The notes under the pieces were generated by a model. The model made no database searches and had not been told where the DNA came from. It saw only the letters and a program-made list of their open reading frames with translations. Shown in pieces: positions 63,548 through 64,000 of a stretch of DNA of 64,000 nt. Position numbers and translations under genes: made by a program. The stretch is from positions 9,692,450 to 9,756,449 of the forward strand of contig OZ024740.1 of assembly GCA_964016885.1 (NCBI GenBank), read 5' to 3'. Origin of the DNA: Eledone cirrhosa (lineage: Eukaryota; Mollusca; Cephalopoda; Octopoda; Eledonidae). Positions within the stretch are counted from its first letter, which is position 1. Each line of letters opens with the position of its first letter.

Positions 63548-64000
63548 CTGGTCATCTGGTTTAGGCTTGTCACCAGACTGAGAGAGAGGTGCTGGTGGTA
63601 GTCTTGTGGTTGATGTGACCACTGGTCATCTGGTTTAGGCTTGTCACCAGACTGAGAAAGGGGTGCTGATGGTAGTCTTGTGGTTGATGTGACCACTGGT
63701 CATCTGGTCTAGGCTTGTCACCAGACTGAGAGAGAGGTGCTGGTGGTAGTCTTGTGGTTGATGTGACCACTGGTCATATGGTTTAGGCTTGTCACTAGAC
63801 TGAGAGCGGGTGCTGGTGGTAGTCTTGTGGTTGATGTGACCACTGGTCATCTGGTTTAGGCTTGTCACCAGACTGAGAAAGGGGTGCTGGTGGTATTCTT
63901 GGGGTTGATGTGACCTCTGGTCATCTGGCTTAGGCTTCTCACCAGACTGAGAGAGAGGTATTGGTGGTAGTCTTGTGGTTGATGTGACAACTGGTCATAT
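63548..64000 (+). repeat. Terminal block, partner of 60068-60520
   Basis: Joins the 4070-bp-offset copy on its left within a roughly 40-bp overlap (63548-63587). The change of offset from 4070 to 3480 equals eight monomers minus the two bases missing from a 72-bp unit near 59580. Relative to 58.6-60.5 kb, this copy lacks those eight monomers. Confidence 0.85.

Larger units (their letters stand above)
1..64000. repeat. Continuous 74-bp tandem satellite array filling the window
   Basis: The same 74-bp unit recurs head to tail from the first base to the last, about 865 times, always in the same orientation. Each unit runs gtcaccagac, a GA/G-rich tract, gtgctggtgg, tagtcttgtg, gttgatgtga, ccactggtca, then tctggtttag and a short joint. 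Adjacent copies differ by a few substitutions; most are exactly 74 bp. No unique DNA, inserted mobile element or inverted segment interrupts it, and neither edge of the array is in view. No gene of any kind is supported in any part of it. Size, purity and layered duplications fit a eukaryotic satellite or very large minisatellite; chromosomal position (centromeric, subtelomeric, interstitial) cannot be told from this window. Confidence 0.98.
50850..64000 (+). repeat. Right domain: ggttactgg and ctagtctagg-rich array
   Basis: About 178 monomers. The acagagaaagg-type units are absent. Typical variants are gagagagggttactgg (near 50.92, 51.00, 51.43, 52.70, 52.77, 52.99, 53.07, 57.96, 58.03, 62.17 and 62.25 kb), tcgtgtgg, tgatctctgg, ctagtctaggtttg and ggtgttagtcg. 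No unique DNA or gene is present. Confidence 0.8.

Noticed and set aside
1..64000. Hundreds of overlapping minus-strand open frames of about 66 codons (for example 4751-4951, 12753-12953), ending in a shared SVW motif
   Set aside because: They are products of the repeat. All begin at GTG in the palindrome, step by 74 bp, overlap in all three frames, and end at the TGA in the tctggtgac joint. 74 is not a multiple of three, and length variants of 72, 73, 75, 80 and 82 bp ignore frame. There is no ATG start, ribosome-binding context or coding-type substitution pattern.
1..64000. A giant repeat protein read with a code in which TGA is not stop
   Set aside because: Each minus-strand frame also meets TAA within the same joint (gcctaaacc) a few codons after the TGA, so recoding TGA alone does not open it.
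1..64000. Zinc-finger-like peptide (SGEKPKP resembling a C2H2 linker, with H residues)
   Set aside because: There are no paired cysteines, the period is not 28 residues, and the frame rotates between monomers.
1..64000. CRISPR array
   Set aside because: The whole 74-bp period is conserved with no unique spacers, there are no cas genes, and variants are shared between distant units.
1..64000. Telomere-like tttagg/ttaggc in every monomer
   Set aside because: It occurs once per 74 bp, not in tandem, and varies to ctagg, ttaag and ttatg; a chance hexamer match.
1..64000. CENP-B box or other known centromere motif
   Set aside because: I found no match to the CENP-B box core in the consensus or the variants I read; a centromeric role cannot be claimed from sequence alone.
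1..64000. Bacterial or phage origin
   Set aside because: No genes in 64 kb, a single satellite monomer and multi-scale duplications do not fit a bacterial or phage genome.

Overview
The whole 64,000-base window is one uninterrupted tandem array of a 74-bp monomer, about 865 copies, all in the same orientation. No unique flanking sequence is visible: the array is already running at base 1 and still running at base 64,000. I see no protein-coding gene, RNA gene, transposon, CRISPR array, promoter or terminator. A clean consensus-like monomer lies at 4750-4823. Its composition is 27 G, 12 C, 12 A and 23 T (about 53% GC), with strong strand asymmetry (68% G+T on the + strand) and no CpG. This is what a eukaryotic satellite or large minisatellite looks like in a long-read assembly. 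The CpG-free, TG/CA-rich consensus would fit a genome with CpG methylation, such as a vertebrate, but I cannot name the species.

The array has clear higher-order structure, seen by following diagnostic variant monomers. Left domain (1 to about 34.1 kb): rich in monomers with acagagaaagg, acagtgaaagg or acatagaaagg variants. It consists mainly of a 15.7-kb block (about 126-15862) and a near-identical second copy (about 18432-34094), separated by 2.6 kb of related array. Each copy contains an adjacent pair of 14-monomer (1036-bp) units. Middle domain (about 34.1-50.9 kb): a mosaic of shorter re-used blocks, including a 17-monomer tandem duplication (40635-43150), a 4-monomer duplication (45668-46259) and dispersed 1.4-kb copies. 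Right domain (about 50.9-64 kb): marked by ggttactgg-type monomers, trimer duplications near 52.0, 54.9 and 55.5 kb, and a dispersed repeat at 4070/3480-bp spacing that runs off the window end.

All length variation is slippage-like and not in multiples of three. It falls mostly in the GA-rich tract or at the monomer joint (lengths 72, 73, 75, 80 and 82 bp). Because 74 is not divisible by three, every minus-strand frame meets stop codons about every 222 bp. The many overlapping 66-codon frames are therefore a by-product of periodicity. The structure points to growth by unequal exchange or slippage at several scales (3, 4, 8, 14, 17, 25 and about 247 monomers). I found no evidence for a new gene system; the interest lies in the array architecture.
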